Origin: a virus
DNA length: 26,606 nucleotides
Strand: one strand, 5' to 3'
Virus record (IMG/VR): IMGVR_UViG_3300024192_000006
Span: 1 to 26,606 of that record
Both the position numbers and the translations under genes were made by a program. This document shows positions 6,139 through 13,126 of the stretch, piece by piece (position 1 is the stretch's first letter; every line of letters starts with the position of its first letter). A model generated the notes under the pieces. It worked only from the letters and a program-made list of their open reading frames with translations, was not told where the DNA came from and searched no databases.

Positions 6139-6432
6139 ATGTCACATAAAAGCTTTAAACAATTCTTTAATGAAGAGTGCGGATTACGTCACAGCGACGA
6201 AGAAACATACACATCTGAACAGCTAGATGACCTTAGTGATGAAATGAAAACAAGGTACTGGTGGCAGGATTTAGATGCAGGTCTTGAGGGCGCGCATTCT
6301 GATAGATGGAAACAAGACCCACGCTGGGAGGGTACATCACATAATGATGATAGAATAGAGGAAATAGAGGGCATATTAAGGCGTAATGGTAGGTTGAACC
6401 GACCCGTTATAGAGTGGCCAAAAAAATCGTAA
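6139..6432 (+). CDS. small late protein with capsid-targeting-like N-terminus
   Basis: 97 residues. It opens with MSHKSFKQFFNEE, which resembles the cleavable capsid-targeting peptides of T4 internal proteins (a short basic/aromatic peptide ending in hydrophobic-x-E, here F10-N11-E12). The remaining part is acidic and Trp-rich (RYWWQDLDAG, RWKQDPRWEG) with no known motif. With its late promoter, this fits a protein that is packed into the prohead, trimmed by the prohead protease and injected with DNA. The N-terminus is shared in style with the nucleotidyltransferase at 17561. Function after injection is unknown. Confidence 0.7.
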   Translation: MSHKSFKQFFNEECGLRHSDEETYTSEQLDDLSDEMKTRYWWQDLDAGLEGAHSDRWKQDPRWEGTSHNDDRIEEIEGILRRNGRLNRPVIEWPKKS

Positions 6433-6534
6433 AAGAGTGAGAAAATAGTCTGCTATTGAGTCAGGTTGTACTAAATACTTTCTGGAGAGAGTAGCTGGAG
6501 TTGGCTACTTTCCATAGTATAATTAAACAAGAAC
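6433..6534 (+). promoter_or_regulatory. intergenic leader before the RNR genes, with hairpin and TATAAT
   Basis: 102 nt. It holds ACTAAATA at 6470-6477 (late-type octamer, but no start codon within 10 nt), an imperfect hairpin whose core is AGTAGC/GCTACT (6490-6495 with 6504-6509), and TATAAT at 6518-6523, 11 nt before the ATG at 6535, without a clear -35. This is the probable promoter region of nrdB-nrdA and the least regular one in the window. Confidence 0.4.
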
Positions 6535-6642
6535 ATGAGCAGAGTATCATTAAACAACATTAGTCCTTCTCGAAAGAGGAGCTCGGGTATAGAAGTAACG
6601 AACGGAACATCTAACTGCCTTAATACACGTAATGATATTTGA
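6535..6642 (+). CDS. possible 35-residue leader peptide overlapping nrdB
   Basis: An ATG-to-TGA frame of 35 codons (starts MSRVSLNNISPSRKRSSG) placed 11 nt after a TATAAT box and overlapping the nrdB start by 11 nt. It is basic and Ser/Asn-rich with no recognisable motif. The overlap would let its translation be coupled to nrdB. It may be only a leader that delivers ribosomes to nrdB, which has no Shine-Dalgarno sequence. Confidence 0.35.
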   Translation: MSRVSLNNISPSRKRSSGIEVTNGTSNCLNTRNDI

Positions 6643-7603
6643 AGAGCAGGTTTCAAGAAAACCTAACCAGTATCCATGGACCGAGCAGTTCATTGAAGCG
6701 ATGCATAATGGCTTTTGGACAGATAAAGAGTTTGGGTTTAAGTCAGATGTACAGCAGTTTAAAGTTGTCCTTACTGATCAAGAGAGAGAGATTATTATTC
6801 GTACTCTTAGTGCTATTGGTCAGATCGAGGTAGCTGTAAAAACTTTTTGGGCTAAACTGGGCGACAATCTCCCACATCCATCTCTACAGGACCTTGGATA
6901 TGTTATGGCTAACACAGAGGTCATTCATAACAATGCATATGAGAGATTACTTTCTGTGCTTGATATGGAGGATGTATTTGAAGAGAACCTTAAGTTAGAC
7001 TTTATTCAAGGCCGTGTTAAGTATCTTAAGAAGTATACACATAGATTCTATAAGGATAGTAAGAAGCAGTATCTTTATGCTCTTATTTTGTTTACTTTGT
7101 TCGTTGAGAATGTATCTTTGTTTTCTCAGTTTTACGTTATTAACTGGTTTGCGAGATTTAAAAACGTTCTTAAGGATACTGACCAGCAAGTTAAATACAC
7201 ACGTAATGAAGAGAACATTCACGCTATGGTAGGCGCACAGCTTATTAATACCATTCGTGAAGAGTATCCTGACTTGATTGACGACGAGTTGATTCAGCGT
7301 GTATCTCACGAAGCAGAAGAAGCCTTTAAGGCAGAAGCTAAGATCATTGACTGGATGGTTAATGGTGTTGATGAGGAAGGTTTATCTGCAGAGGTATTGA
7401 AAGAGTTTGTTAGAAGTAGAATTAATGATTCACTTGAAATGATTGGATTTAATCCTGTTTTTGACATTGATAAAGATAAAATAGCCAGTACAATATGGTT
7501 TGAAGAGGAGTTACACGGTAACTCTATGACCGACTTCTTCCATGGTAGACCAGTTGAGTATGCCAAGAAGAACCAGTCATTCTCTGAAGACGATTTATTT
7601 TAA
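6632..7603 (+). CDS. nrdB: class I ribonucleotide reductase, small (beta) subunit
   Basis: 323 residues, usual for NrdB. It provides the metal/tyrosyl radical cofactor used by NrdA to reduce ribonucleotides to deoxyribonucleotides. Ferritin-like metal ligands are in order: E66 (QIEVAV), E96 and H99 (TEVIHNNAY), a later Glu in LFVENVSLF, and E-x-x-H in NEENIHAM. Y103 is in the place of the radical tyrosine Y122 of E. coli. The C-terminus ends in acidic SEDDLF, the kind of tail that docks into the large subunit. It precedes nrdA by 8 nt, the reverse of the order common in bacteria. The product feeds phage DNA synthesis with dNTPs, some made by recycling host nucleotides. Confidence 0.97.
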   Translation: MIFEEQVSRKPNQYPWTEQFIEAMHNGFWTDKEFGFKSDVQQFKVVLTDQEREIIIRTLSAIGQIEVAVKTFWAKLGDNLPHPSLQDLGYVMANTEVIHNNAYERLLSVLDMEDVFEENLKLDFIQGRVKYLKKYTHRFYKDSKKQYLYALILFTLFVENVSLFSQFYVINWFARFKNVLKDTDQQVKYTRNEENIHAMVGAQLINTIREEYPDLIDDELIQRVSHEAEEAFKAEAKIIDWMVNGVDEEGLSAEVLKEFVRSRINDSLEMIGFNPVFDIDKDKIASTIWFEEELHGNSMTDFFHGRPVEYAKKNQSFSEDDLF

Positions 7604-7611
7604 CTGATTTT

Positions 7612-9261
7612 ATGAAAAAAAGAATATACTGGCTTAATAAGGACTCGCGTAAATTTCTAGAGCGTGGGTATCTACTGGAAGGTGAAACACCAGAGCAGCG
7701 CATTAGAGATATTGCTGAGCATGCTGAGAAGATTCTCGGTATTGAAGGTTACGCAGATAAGTTTGAAAACTATATGCATAGAGGCTTCTACTCGCTAAGT
7801 TCTCCTGTATGGAGTAACTTCGGTAGAGAGCGTGGACTTCCTATTAGTTGTTTTGGTTCCTATGTACCTGATACTATGTCAGGTATTCTAGAGAAGACTG
7901 CTGAGGTAGGTATTATGACTGCTCAAGGAGGTGGAACATCTGGTTATTTTGGTGATATCAGAGGCCGTGGTGCTCCTATTTCTACTGGTGGTAAGTCAAC
8001 AGGAGCTGTTCACTTTATGGAACTTTACGATAAACTAATGAATGTTGTTTCCCAAGGGAACGTTCGTAGAGGTTCCTTTGCTGCTTACTTACCTGTTGAC
8101 CATCCAGATATTGAAGAGTTCCTTAAGATTAGATCTGAGGGTAATGATATTCAAGATATGTCTATTGGTGTTACTGTCAGTGATGAGTGGATGAAGTCCA
8201 TGATTGATGGTGATAAAGAAAAGAGATCTATTTGGGGACTTATTATTAAGAAGAGATTTGAGACTGGTTACCCGTATGTATTCTTTGAGGATAATGTTAA
8301 CAATCAAGCACCTAATGTTTATAAAGATAAAAATGAAAAGATCTACGCTAGCAACCTTTGCAGTGAGATCATGCTACCTTCTAACCCAGCGGAGAGCTTT
8401 GTTTGCTGTCTCTCAAGCTTAAACCTACTTAAGTGGGATAAGCTCGTTGATACCGATGCTGTTGAAACGCTTGTATACTTTCTTGACGCTGTTATTTCAG
8501 AGTTCGTTGATAAGACAGAAGGTATGCAGTTTATGAATGCACCGAGACGCTTTGCTCTTAATCATAGAGCATTGGGGGTTGGAGTGTTAGGATGGCATTC
8601 GTATCTGCAAAAGAACATGATAGCGTTTGAGTCCATGGAGGCAAAGATGGTTAATGGTACTATCTGGTCGACGATTCGTGAGAGAGCAGACAAAGCATCT
8701 GTGGAGTTAGCTGATATGTTTGGTGAAGCGCCTATACTTGAAGGATATGGTAGACGTAATACAACCACTCTTGCTGTAGCACCAACTACTTCAAGCTCAT
8801 TTATTCTCGGTCAGGTATCACCATCTATTGAGCCTCTTAACTCTAACTACTTTGTTAAAGATCTCGCTAAGGGTAAGTTTACTTTTAAGAATCCTGAGCT
8901 AAGAAAGCTTCTCACTAGAAAGAAACAAAATACAGATGATGTATGGAGATCTATTCTAGTACACGGAGGGTCAGTTCAGCATTTAGATTTTCTAGATCAA
9001 GAAGAGAAAGACGTGTTTAAGACCTTTGGTGAGATTTCTCAGAAGGAGATTATTATTCAAGCTGGTATTAGACAAAAGCATATTGATCAAGGCCAGTCTC
9101 TTAACATTATGATACCACCTACAACTAAACCAAAAGAAGTAAATGAGCTTATGATCTTCGCTTGGGAACAAGGTATTAAGTCATTATACTATCAGCGTAG
9201 TGCTAACCCAGCTCAAGAGCTAGCTAGATCTATTCTTACATGTAGTACTTGTGAAGGATAA
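7612..9261 (+). CDS. nrdA: class I ribonucleotide reductase, large (alpha) subunit, compact form
   Basis: 549 residues, much shorter than E. coli NrdA (about 760). Catalytic parts are all present: C80 (PISCFGS) and C265 (FVCCLSSLNL) as the active-site redox pair, N248-x-C250-x-E252 (ASNLCSEIML) with the thiyl-radical cysteine, Y526-Y527 (KSLYYQRS) for radical transfer, and C544-x-x-C547 (CSTCEG) as the C-terminal shuttle pair. The protein starts right at the ten-stranded barrel and lacks the N-terminal ATP-cone, so dATP feedback inhibition is probably absent, useful during a burst of DNA replication. The C-terminal CxxC needs a thioredoxin or glutaredoxin partner, which is not visible in this window. 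No Shine-Dalgarno; coupled to nrdB. Confidence 0.97.
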   Translation: MKKRIYWLNKDSRKFLERGYLLEGETPEQRIRDIAEHAEKILGIEGYADKFENYMHRGFYSLSSPVWSNFGRERGLPISCFGSYVPDTMSGILEKTAEVGIMTAQGGGTSGYFGDIRGRGAPISTGGKSTGAVHFMELYDKLMNVVSQGNVRRGSFAAYLPVDHPDIEEFLKIRSEGNDIQDMSIGVTVSDEWMKSMIDGDKEKRSIWGLIIKKRFETGYPYVFFEDNVNNQAPNVYKDKNEKIYASNLCSEIMLPSNPAESFVCCLSSLNLLKWDKLVDTDAVETLVYFLDAVISEFVDKTEGMQFMNAPRRFALNHRALGVGVLGWHSYLQKNMIAFESMEAKMVNGTIWSTIRERADKASVELADMFGEAPILEGYGRRNTTTLAVAPTTSSSFILGQVSPSIEPLNSNYFVKDLAKGKFTFKNPELRKLLTRKKQNTDDVWRSILVHGGSVQHLDFLDQEEKDVFKTFGEISQKEIIIQAGIRQKHIDQGQSLNIMIPPTTKPKEVNELMIFAWEQGIKSLYYQRSANPAQELARSILTCSTCEG

Positions 9262-9267
9262 TAATAG

Positions 9268-9295
9268 TTGATTAATTAAACATCTATATTAAAAT
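9268..9295 (+). promoter_or_regulatory. early-type promoter (TTGATT-16-TAAAAT)
   Basis: TTGATT at 9268-9273, 16-nt spacer, TAAAAT at 9290-9295, exactly 6 nt before the ATG at 9302. Same geometry as the promoters at 14418 and 16509. Confidence 0.6.
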
Positions 9296-9301
9296 ATAAA
9301 C

Positions 9302-9421
9302 ATGAAATTAACTCGAGGTAAACTAAAAGGTATTAGAAGAGGTTGTCACGCTATTTCTGGTACATCTAGACGTAAGACAAGTAAAATATATAAAAAACGT
9401 TATAGAGGTCAGGGTAAATAG
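9302..9421 (+). CDS. 39-residue highly basic protein
   Basis: ATG to TAG, begins MKLTRGKLKGIRRGCHAISG and ends with a Lys/Arg/Tyr-rich tail; about a third of the residues are Lys or Arg and there are no acidic residues. Such a charge suggests binding to nucleic acid or to a host polymerase or ribosome. The start is fixed by the promoter at 9268-9295, whose -10 box ends 6 nt upstream. An early promoter on a tiny basic protein is typical of phage host-takeover factors, but I recognise no family. Its stop overlaps the edge of the late promoter of the next gene. Confidence 0.65.
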   Translation: MKLTRGKLKGIRRGCHAISGTSRRKTSKIYKKRYRGQGK

Positions 9422-9429
9422 AATAAATA
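9422..9429 (+). promoter_or_regulatory. late-type promoter octamer (AATAAATA)
   Basis: Ends 5 nt before the ATG at 9435. Confidence 0.55.
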
Positions 9430-9434
9430 CTGTT

Positions 9435-9638
9435 ATGATTAAAAGAATCAATGATAACTCAGTTAGAGTATGCTGCGGTGGTAAGGGCTGTCCTGTTGTT
9501 GAAAAGCAGGCTGATGGTCGTTATAAGGTTACTGATGATGATGGTAATGTCATCATTATTAAAGCAGAGGAGCTAGAATTAATGGGTGATGCTGTTAAAA
9601 CTATAGGTGGAAGTGATGACACACTTATCTGTGGCTGA
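9435..9638 (+). CDS. small Cys-containing protein, unknown
   Basis: 67 residues with a CCGGKGC cluster near residues 13-19 and a further Cys near the C-terminus (TLICG). The remainder (YKVTDDDGNVIIIKAEEL) looks like a small beta-hairpin domain. The cysteine cluster could bind metal, but the spacing does not match a zinc-ribbon I can name. Late-type promoter 5 nt before the ATG. The next gene starts inside its 3' end, so the two are translationally coupled. Confidence 0.7.
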   Translation: MIKRINDNSVRVCCGGKGCPVVEKQADGRYKVTDDDGNVIIIKAEELELMGDAVKTIGGSDDTLICG

Positions 9639-9903
9639 TTTAATATTTCTCACCTTTACATCATATGGCTTATGCTATATTCTAATGTATGGTGAGATTT
9701 TAAATTACTTTAGAAACAAGCTGACGAAGATTGAGTTCTTTCGTCAGCTTCTTTCTTGTGCTTTATGCACAGGCTTCTGGTGCGGTATTATATTTATACC
9801 ATTTACATGTAGTATATTTACACCTCTATTTTGCGCATGTGTATGCTACTTCTTACACCTAGTTAAGGAAATAATGTGTAATAAAGCTTATCCAGACGAT
9901 TAA
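9616..9903 (+). CDS. DUF1360-like small membrane protein
   Basis: 95 residues from the ATG at 9616; a GTG at 9607 in frame is also possible. Three hydrophobic segments are visible (about residues 7-24, 45-66 and 68-80), and the sequence LLSCALCTGFWCG matches the Cys-x-x-Cys-T-G-F-W pattern that I associate with the DUF1360 family of small phage and bacterial membrane proteins of unknown function. Several other cysteines occur in the membrane part. The gene overlaps its upstream neighbour by 23 nt and ends 4 nt into the convergent minus-strand gene. A role in membrane or lysis control cannot be excluded. Confidence 0.65.
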   Translation: MTHLSVADLIFLTFTSYGLCYILMYGEILNYFRNKLTKIEFFRQLLSCALCTGFWCGIIFIPFTCSIFTPLFCACVCYFLHLVKEIMCNKAYPDD

Positions 9904-10118
9904 AGCTTTTCGATAAAGTCTTTTAAGGTATTAAGAGCTACCAAATCTGTAGCATCGTTAAAGTTTTTTTTGTTACAGATAAGCTTATCAACTTTTGATA
10001 AAATCGCAGCCACCTTATCTGCTTCATTACAGCTTGATGCATCACTGTTAACGTTAATAACATATGTATGTTTTAGGACATTTTCATACATTAAGCTTAT
10101 CTTATCATTATCATTCAT
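9900..10118 (-). CDS. small late protein, paralogue of its neighbour
   Basis: 72 residues. The N-terminus (MNDNDKISLMYENVLK) and the C-terminus (DLVALNTLKDFIEKL) align with those of the upstream gene (MDDYKEMGLLYEAFAR and TIIALNELKQFIERL), so the two arose by tandem duplication; only the linker between them differs in length. LMYE-N/LLYE-A look like prohead protease sites, as in other late genes here. It starts 2 nt after the upstream stop, so it is the second gene of a two-gene minus-strand late operon. No known domain. A virion-internal or head-assembly role is inferred from the promoter class and cleavage-like site only. Confidence 0.7.
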   Translation of the reverse strand: MNDNDKISLMYENVLKHTYVINVNSDASSCNEADKVAAILSKVDKLICNKKNFNDATDLVALNTLKDFIEKL

Positions 10119-10120
10119 AA

Positions 10121-10474
10121 TTAGAGTCTCTCTATAAATTGCTTTAGCTCGTTGAGTGCTATTATAGTCTTTGTATCCTCAAAGCTTTCTGCGTCAGTCA
10201 TAAGACTTTTCACTTTTTTGATAATATCATTTTTCATAAGTGTTGACATATCGGTTTCCTCATCACAAACTCCTGCGTTGTTATTACTGCTACTAATATT
10301 CTTTGCATGCGCGTTAATAGACCCACCAGGTAGTGTTGTTGGTAGTTGGTGACCGAGGGTATGGTTTTGATTTGCAGGTTCACTTGCTGGGTAAGATCTT
10401 GTAGTTATAGGTGCCCGTAGTGGTGCACGTGCAAATGCTTCATACAATAATCCCATTTCTTTATAGTCATCCAT
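10121..10474 (-). CDS. late protein with Ala/Pro/Asn-rich linker, paralogue of its neighbour
   Basis: 117 residues: a short N-terminal segment with LLYE-AF (possible prohead protease site), a low-complexity linker of about 50 residues rich in Pro, Thr, Asn and Ser, and a helical C-terminal segment (residues about 80-117) shared with the downstream paralogue at 9900-10118. The extra linker is the main difference between the two. It is first in a minus-strand pair and preceded by a late-type octamer that ends 5 nt before the ATG. Function unknown; a head or core component is possible. Confidence 0.7.
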   Translation of the reverse strand: MDDYKEMGLLYEAFARAPLRAPITTRSYPASEPANQNHTLGHQLPTTLPGGSINAHAKNISSSNNNAGVCDEETDMSTLMKNDIIKKVKSLMTDAESFEDTKTIIALNELKQFIERL

Positions 10475-10479
10475 ATACT

Positions 10480-10487
10480 TATTTAAT
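10480..10487 (-). promoter_or_regulatory. late-type promoter octamer (ATTAAATA, minus strand)
   Basis: On the minus strand it ends 5 nt before the ATG at 10474. It touches the -35 box of the divergent plus-strand promoter at 10487-10514, so the two can hardly be occupied at once. Confidence 0.5.
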
Positions 10488-10514
10488 TGATTAAATCAAA
10501 AAGTATATTATAAT
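10487..10514 (+). promoter_or_regulatory. early-type promoter (TTGATT-16-TATAAT)
   Basis: TTGATT at 10487-10492, 16-nt spacer, TATAAT at 10509-10514, 8 nt before the ATG at 10523. Confidence 0.65.
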
Positions 10515-10522
10515 AATGCTAT

Positions 10523-10972
10523 ATGAAAGAAAAGATTATCGGTTACGATGTAATAGATTTTTTAACGAAAAGTATTGCTCTTCGTTTTAAACTTAATGGA
10601 AAAGACTTTACACACGTTATTGGCATTGCACGTGGTGGAATGATTCCGGCGACTATGATGAGTTATTTATTTAATGCAAAGCTATTATCGTATGATGTAA
10701 GTTCGTATGAAGGTACAGAACAAGGAGATATTGAAATCAATCAGGATATTGATTTAGATAGTATTGATAAAGATAGTAAGGTGTTGGTTATTGATGATAT
10801 ATGCGATTCAAGTAAAACCATGCAACACATTAAGCAAAAGATAGGTGATACAAGATATAAATCTGTAAGATACGTTACGTTGTTTGCTAGAGAGAAAACC
10901 AAACATGTTGTAGATCACTACGGTGTTACAGTTAAGGAAGGTACGTGGTTAGTATTTCCATGGGAGAAATAA
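10523..10972 (+). CDS. purine-type phosphoribosyltransferase
   Basis: 149 residues. VIGIARGGMIPA (residues 32-43) is the substrate-proximal loop and VLVIDDICDSSKTM (87-100) the PRPP-binding signature of type I phosphoribosyltransferases; the ending LVFPWEK is also familiar from xanthine/guanine-type members. It would attach a ribose-5-phosphate from PRPP to a free purine base (guanine, xanthine or hypoxanthine) and release pyrophosphate. An early-type promoter places it with the nucleotide and modification genes. If the TGT-like enzyme at 14452 swaps guanine out of DNA, this enzyme could recover the released guanine as GMP; that link is my inference. The exact base cannot be read from the sequence. 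Confidence 0.9.
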   Translation: MKEKIIGYDVIDFLTKSIALRFKLNGKDFTHVIGIARGGMIPATMMSYLFNAKLLSYDVSSYEGTEQGDIEINQDIDLDSIDKDSKVLVIDDICDSSKTMQHIKQKIGDTRYKSVRYVTLFAREKTKHVVDHYGVTVKEGTWLVFPWEK

Positions 10973-10975
10973 GTT

Positions 10976-11338
10976 ATGGCAAGTAGAAGTATAAAATGTA
11001 TTATAACTGGTAGTAAATATACTTTCAGTAAGGATTATTTTGCGAAGAAGGTAGATGAATTTGAAACAGAAGAAAATCTAAAGAGATTCTTTATTACAAA
11101 GAAGGCAAAGACATACCTCAACAAAGGGTATTCTATTCAAGAAATAAGAAACATTCTTAATATTGAAGATGAAGGCTTAGCTGATCCTGATTCACAGGAT
11201 ATAAAGGATTTAATTGATTACCATAAGTTAAGAGGTATTAGTTCAAATAAAAAAATTAGTAATACATTAAACTTCGCTACACATAAATCCGATGAAGCGG
11301 TATCGATGTTTATAAATACTATAAAAGATTATGAGTAG
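10976..11338 (+). CDS. hypothetical protein, likely co-transcribed with the phosphoribosyltransferase
   Basis: 120 residues, Lys-rich, mostly helical. The N-terminus reads SIKCIITGSKYTFSKDYFAKKVDEF, followed by a basic helix and KGYSIQEIRNILNI, which looks like a small helix-turn-helix-like or hairpin segment but not a family I can name. It follows the previous gene by 3 nt, and GGAG lies 9 nt before its ATG (10960s), one of the few Shine-Dalgarno-like sequences in the window. The next gene overlaps its end by 8 nt. A regulatory or nucleic-acid-binding function is only a guess. Confidence 0.75.
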   Translation: MASRSIKCIITGSKYTFSKDYFAKKVDEFETEENLKRFFITKKAKTYLNKGYSIQEIRNILNIEDEGLADPDSQDIKDLIDYHKLRGISSNKKISNTLNFATHKSDEAVSMFINTIKDYE

Positions 11339-11576
11339 ACCATCAACATTTACAGCAGCGTTAGCATCATCAAATCAAATTAAAATTTATGATGCAATGA
11401 CTGGGAATTTACATAGAATAATTACATTACCTGGATCGTCAACCATTATCGCAGGACCTGTAGTTTTAAGTGATGGCCTATCTGTTACAGTAAAAGAAGG
11501 TAGCGGTACCTTTTTAATATTATACAGCTTCCCGTTATGTAATATTAAATCTAAGACACATATATCCACACCTTAA
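11331..11576 (+). CDS. small beta-rich protein, unknown
   Basis: 81 residues, starting 8 nt inside the upstream gene. The composition is unlike its neighbours: Ser/Thr/Gly/Ile-rich with predicted short strands (QIKIYDAMTGNLHRIITLPGS, SDGLSVTVKEGSGTFLILYSF), a pattern like one or two blades of a propeller or a small beta-sandwich. It ends 10 nt before the convergent spike gene. No family recognised. Third gene of the phosphoribosyltransferase unit by position, though its beta-rich character would also suit a virion accessory protein. Confidence 0.6.
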   Translation: MSRPSTFTAALASSNQIKIYDAMTGNLHRIITLPGSSTIIAGPVVLSDGLSVTVKEGSGTFLILYSFPLCNIKSKTHISTP

Positions 11577-11586
11577 TATTACATAA

Positions 11587-13122
11587 CTACCCACCTTTTG
11601 GTGGACCCGTTGTACCACCGGAGTCACCAGGATGAACATGCTTACGTAGACTAACACTACCAGCGATCATATCTTTCTCTGTTTTTATTGTAGCGCGTGC
11701 TGTTATACCACCTGACCCACCAGTACCGTATGATGCAATTGCACCTTGAACTAGTACATTGGCGTTTGTAGTAATATCTTTATTAACATGTCCCCAGCCT
11801 TTCTGTACATCTAGATTACCTTTTGTAACAACAATACCGGTACTACCATGACAGTAAATATCTCCCTGTACAGTTAAAGTACCTTGTACACGTAAATCAC
11901 CTTCAATATGTACATCCTCAGTAATATGAGTTAAGGGAGTTGCAATAGTAACTTGATCGCTAGCGGCTAGGTTAATTAAGGGCGAGGCCGTTGTAAATAC
12001 TATTTTCGAATTAATAAAAACGTCGTGATCACTTTTAACAGTAAACCTACCAACACTCGCGTCACTTGAAGATGTACCCGAACCAATAACTACTTCAGTA
12101 CCACCTAAGGCAAGACGACCGGTAGATGAAATAGATGATTCACCTGAAGATTGTAAATTAAAGCCGCCTGACCCAGTCTCTATATTAACCTTACCCATAG
12201 CTTTAAAGGTTATGTCTCCGAAAGGCATACTGCTCGAGGTATCAGTACTTTCATATGTAGGTGCAGCTGTTCTAACTTGACTATGACTAGCACTATTATC
12301 TTGTATACCTACGGCAGGTGTAGTATATTTCTTGAGTATATCTCTACCGTTTTGTACACTATAACCTGTGTCAAATGGTACTGCGACGGTACCAGCCTGG
12401 AATAAAATATGTTTTGCTGAAGTGAGTATAATATTACCACCTGTACCCATCTCTTTCTCAAGCTCTGTTAACCTTCCCTGCTTTTCTTTTATAATATCAG
12501 TAACCTTACTTGCGGACTCGTTTTCTTTGAAGTTACCTTTCTCAACAGCCCCGGATGATTTATCAGGCTTTCCATCAACCGGTAGTTGTACTTTAGAGTT
12601 ATTAGTTATACCACCTATCTTTTTTTCCGGAGCTACTTGCGCTACTGCTATATCACGTCTCTCTTTTACATACTCTTTAGCTATGCTATCATTAAAAAAC
12701 TTTTTACTACCTGTAATAATATAAAAATTACCATAAGCTCTATTTTCATAATTTTTATATACTGTATTATATGCATCACCATGTGTTGTCGCAAAACTAC
12801 TACCATGAGTCAAGGTTTGATAAGTATTAGGTGAGAACATAGATGTGCATCTATTATCAAATTTAATATTAGAGCCAGACCTATGGGTAAGTTGAACACG
12901 CTGCTGACCGGTTGTATTAGAAAACACTAATGCCCCGGAACCTTGGTTAATGACATAGCTATCTCTATCTATGTTACACTCTTCAGGATTCTCTATAGGT
13001 ATACCACTTACGCTACTAACAGAAGTATTTGGTGCTTTAGTTGGTGTAGCTGTAGTATTGGTCGTGTTTTGAGCTACAGGTGTTTGATCACTTGTTTTAT
13101 CTTTTCTAGGTATACTTGCCAT
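11587..13122 (-). CDS. baseplate spike/needle protein (gp5 C-terminal part, gpV-like tip)
   Basis: 511 residues. The N-terminal 40 residues are a Thr/Ser/Asn linker; residues about 45-270 mix beta-rich and charged coil segments; from about 290 onwards the sequence is a continuous repetitive beta pattern (GDITFKAMGKVNIETGSG, VHIEGDLRVQGTLTVQGDIYCHG) typical of intertwined trimeric beta-helix needles. The C-terminus SLRKHVHPGDSGGTTGPP has H495-x-H497, like the HxH residues that bind iron in the spike tips of P2 gpV and Mu gp45. It should form the membrane-piercing needle below the OB-fold hub encoded directly upstream. There is no lysozyme domain. Third gene of the minus-strand baseplate operon. 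Confidence 0.85.
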   Translation of the reverse strand: MASIPRKDKTSDQTPVAQNTTNTTATPTKAPNTSVSSVSGIPIENPEECNIDRDSYVINQGSGALVFSNTTGQQRVQLTHRSGSNIKFDNRCTSMFSPNTYQTLTHGSSFATTHGDAYNTVYKNYENRAYGNFYIITGSKKFFNDSIAKEYVKERRDIAVAQVAPEKKIGGITNNSKVQLPVDGKPDKSSGAVEKGNFKENESASKVTDIIKEKQGRLTELEKEMGTGGNIILTSAKHILFQAGTVAVPFDTGYSVQNGRDILKKYTTPAVGIQDNSASHSQVRTAAPTYESTDTSSSMPFGDITFKAMGKVNIETGSGGFNLQSSGESSISSTGRLALGGTEVVIGSGTSSSDASVGRFTVKSDHDVFINSKIVFTTASPLINLAASDQVTIATPLTHITEDVHIEGDLRVQGTLTVQGDIYCHGSTGIVVTKGNLDVQKGWGHVNKDITTNANVLVQGAIASYGTGGSGGITARATIKTEKDMIAGSVSLRKHVHPGDSGGTTGPPKGG

Positions 13123-13126
13123 TTAT

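Noticed and set aside
6470-6477. ACTAAATA as a late promoter for nrdB
   Set aside because: No start codon lies within 10 nt and the RNR is expected to be early; kept only as part of the leader description.
6995-7309. Minus-strand 104-codon frame inside nrdB
   Set aside because: Fully antisense to a gene with all catalytic residues, no promoter signature.
11589-11604. CCACC/GGTGG hairpin as a bidirectional terminator between convergent genes
   Set aside because: It lies inside the last codons of the spike gene, has a 5-bp stem and no T tract on either strand.
12368-12724. Plus-strand open frame opposite the spike gene
   Set aside because: Antisense shadow of a long beta-repeat gene with a clear minus-strand promoter; composition is not protein-like.
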